NCBI GenBank assembly: GCA_007133255.1
Contig: SLMY01000110.1
Span: forward strand, 1-5,980
Direction of reading: 5' to 3'
Length of the DNA: 5,980 nt
From: Clostridiales bacterium
GTDB lineage: Bacteria; Bacillota; Clostridia; Saccharofermentanales; UBA5734
Shown here: in pieces, positions 5,159 to 5,980 of the stretch
Layout: each line of letters starts with the position of its first letter
Position numbering within the stretch: position 1 is the stretch's first letter
Notes under the pieces: model-generated
Told to the model about the DNA's origin: nothing
Databases searched by the model: none
What the model saw: the letters and a program-made list of their open reading frames with translations, nothing else
Program-made: the position numbers and the translations under genes

Positions 5159-5980
5159 ATGAACCTTAAAAAAATCACCTTTGAGCAGCCGCCCTTAGCT
5201 TACGATGAAACAGTTGATGCGACATCGCCGTCTGTTGACACGATCAAAAAAAGTATTGCTGACAGCATGCAGCGAGAAAAGAGAACGTGGGAGCCAGAGG
5301 GTTCGGTTGTTAATGAAGAGACAAAAAATGAGCCGGTTATTATCCGCAAAGCATTGGCCATTCGCCAAAAATTCTCAGAAGTACCGCTTTGCGTCTGGCC
5401 AGGCCAGCTGATTGGCGGCAGCCTGACAGATCCTGGAAAGGATATTATCATCTCAGCCAATCTGCCTGAATACGCGACCGAAGAGGAAACCGCGAAAGCA
5501 CAGGCGGAAGGACTTAACATTCACTCAATCGTCGGTCATATTGTTCCTTCCTATGAGAGACTGCTTTTTCATGGTACCTCCGGTATAAAAGAAGAAGCCT
5601 GCCAGGCGCTTGATGAAGGCCATGAAAACGCTTCTTTTTATCAGGCTGTTTTAATTGTTATGGAAGCACTGGAGCTGCTGGCCAGAAGATATGCAAACGC
5701 TTATAAGAAGCTGAGCCAGTCCAGCAGCAAGACTGAAGACAGCAAACGACTGCTGCACATATCGAAAGCGCTGCGCCATTCTCCTGAAAAGCCGCCTCGA
5801 ACATTCATCGAAGCTGTCCATGCTGTCTGGCTGACACACCTGGCCTTTCAGATGTCGGGTAACAGCCTGGCAATGGGCCGGCTCGACCAGTATCTATATC
5901 CCTATCTTGAACAGGACCTGTTCATAAAACGCCTGAGCCAGGCTCAGGCCCAGGAAATTGTCGACTGCCTGTACCTGAAA
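5159..5980 (+). CDS. Glycyl radical enzyme (pyruvate formate-lyase superfamily), N-terminal 274 residues, cut by the window edge
   Basis: The frame is open from ATG 5159 to the last base. A perfect AGGAGG SD (5148-5153) lies 5 bases upstream. Superfamily marks are all in the PFL-domain N-terminal half: PGQLIGGS at 81-88 (equivalent of the usual PGELIVGN), GHIVPSYERLL at 126-136, a helix FYQAVLIVMEALELL from about 160, PPRTFIEAVHAVWLTHL at 212-228, and GRLDQYLYPYLEQDL at 240-254. The last two are highly diagnostic of the CutC/HypD/glycerol-dehydratase-like branch rather than classical PflB. The catalytic Cys and the C-terminal glycyl loop are not in the window, so activity (dehydratase, lyase or decarboxylase) and substrate cannot be assigned. 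Only about 38 residues separate PGQLIGGS from the GH motif, clearly fewer than I recall for characterised members, marking a compact, probably uncharacterised subgroup. The adjacent activase gene is the cognate partner. Confidence 0.92.
   Translation, partial: MNLKKITFEQPPLAYDETVDATSPSVDTIKKSIADSMQREKRTWEPEGSVVNEETKNEPVIIRKALAIRQKFSEVPLCVWPGQLIGGSLTDPGKDIIISANLPEYATEEETAKAQAEGLNIHSIVGHIVPSYERLLFHGTSGIKEEACQALDEGHENASFYQAVLIVMEALELLARRYANAYKKLSQSSSKTEDSKRLLHISKALRHSPEKPPRTFIEAVHAVWLTHLAFQMSGNSLAMGRLDQYLYPYLEQDLFIKRLSQAQAQEIVDCLYLK

Noticed and set aside
5200..5520. Minus-strand reading frame opposite the glycyl radical enzyme
   Set aside because: The plus-strand frame here is continuous, has a perfect SD and carries superfamily motifs; the minus frame is a low-information shadow.

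Overview
This window most likely comes from an anaerobic Gram-positive-type bacterium (Bacillota, Clostridia or Negativicutes-like). That is inferred from strong purine-rich Shine-Dalgarno (SD) sites, compact U-tailed intrinsic terminators, a glycyl radical enzyme with its radical-SAM activase, and the tail of a uroporphyrinogen-decarboxylase-like protein of the kind common in corrinoid methyl-transfer systems. No rRNA, tRNA, insertion sequence, phage gene or CRISPR array was found.

Layout. The plus-strand gene ending at 87 (URO-D/MtaA-like, 28 residues visible) is closed by a terminator at 138-175. It converges on a minus-strand cytoplasmic alpha/beta hydrolase (244-1311). Further right on the minus strand is a small exported, very acidic repeat protein with a C-terminal membrane helix (start corrected to 2046), with its own terminator at 1384-1428. 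A gene-free stretch of about 420 bases, with one strong hairpin at 2259-2290, separates it from a long-form NfeD membrane serine protease (2473-3855, minus). A divergent spacer of about 130 bases follows.

Right of the spacer, the plus strand carries an apparent three-gene operon: an unrecognised 72-residue protein (3987-4205), a glycyl-radical-enzyme activase (4215-5117) and the first 274 residues of a glycyl radical enzyme of the pyruvate-formate-lyase superfamily (5159 to the window edge). The small ORF's stop codon overlaps the activase SD, suggesting translational coupling.

How the parts may work together. The activase should install the glycyl radical on the neighbouring enzyme under anoxic conditions. 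The substrate cannot be read from this window because the catalytic Cys and Gly loops lie beyond the right edge. The activase is unusual: its ferredoxin-like insert keeps only four cysteines, matching the ligands of one of the usual two auxiliary clusters. On the other side, NfeD and the acidic repeat protein are consecutive minus-strand envelope genes. NfeD has no flotillin/stomatin partner gene in view, and the repeat protein contains near-identical 75-base tandem units that look recently duplicated. The most interesting points are the acidic repeat protein, the divergent compact glycyl radical enzyme with its one-cluster activase, and the unknown coupled small protein.
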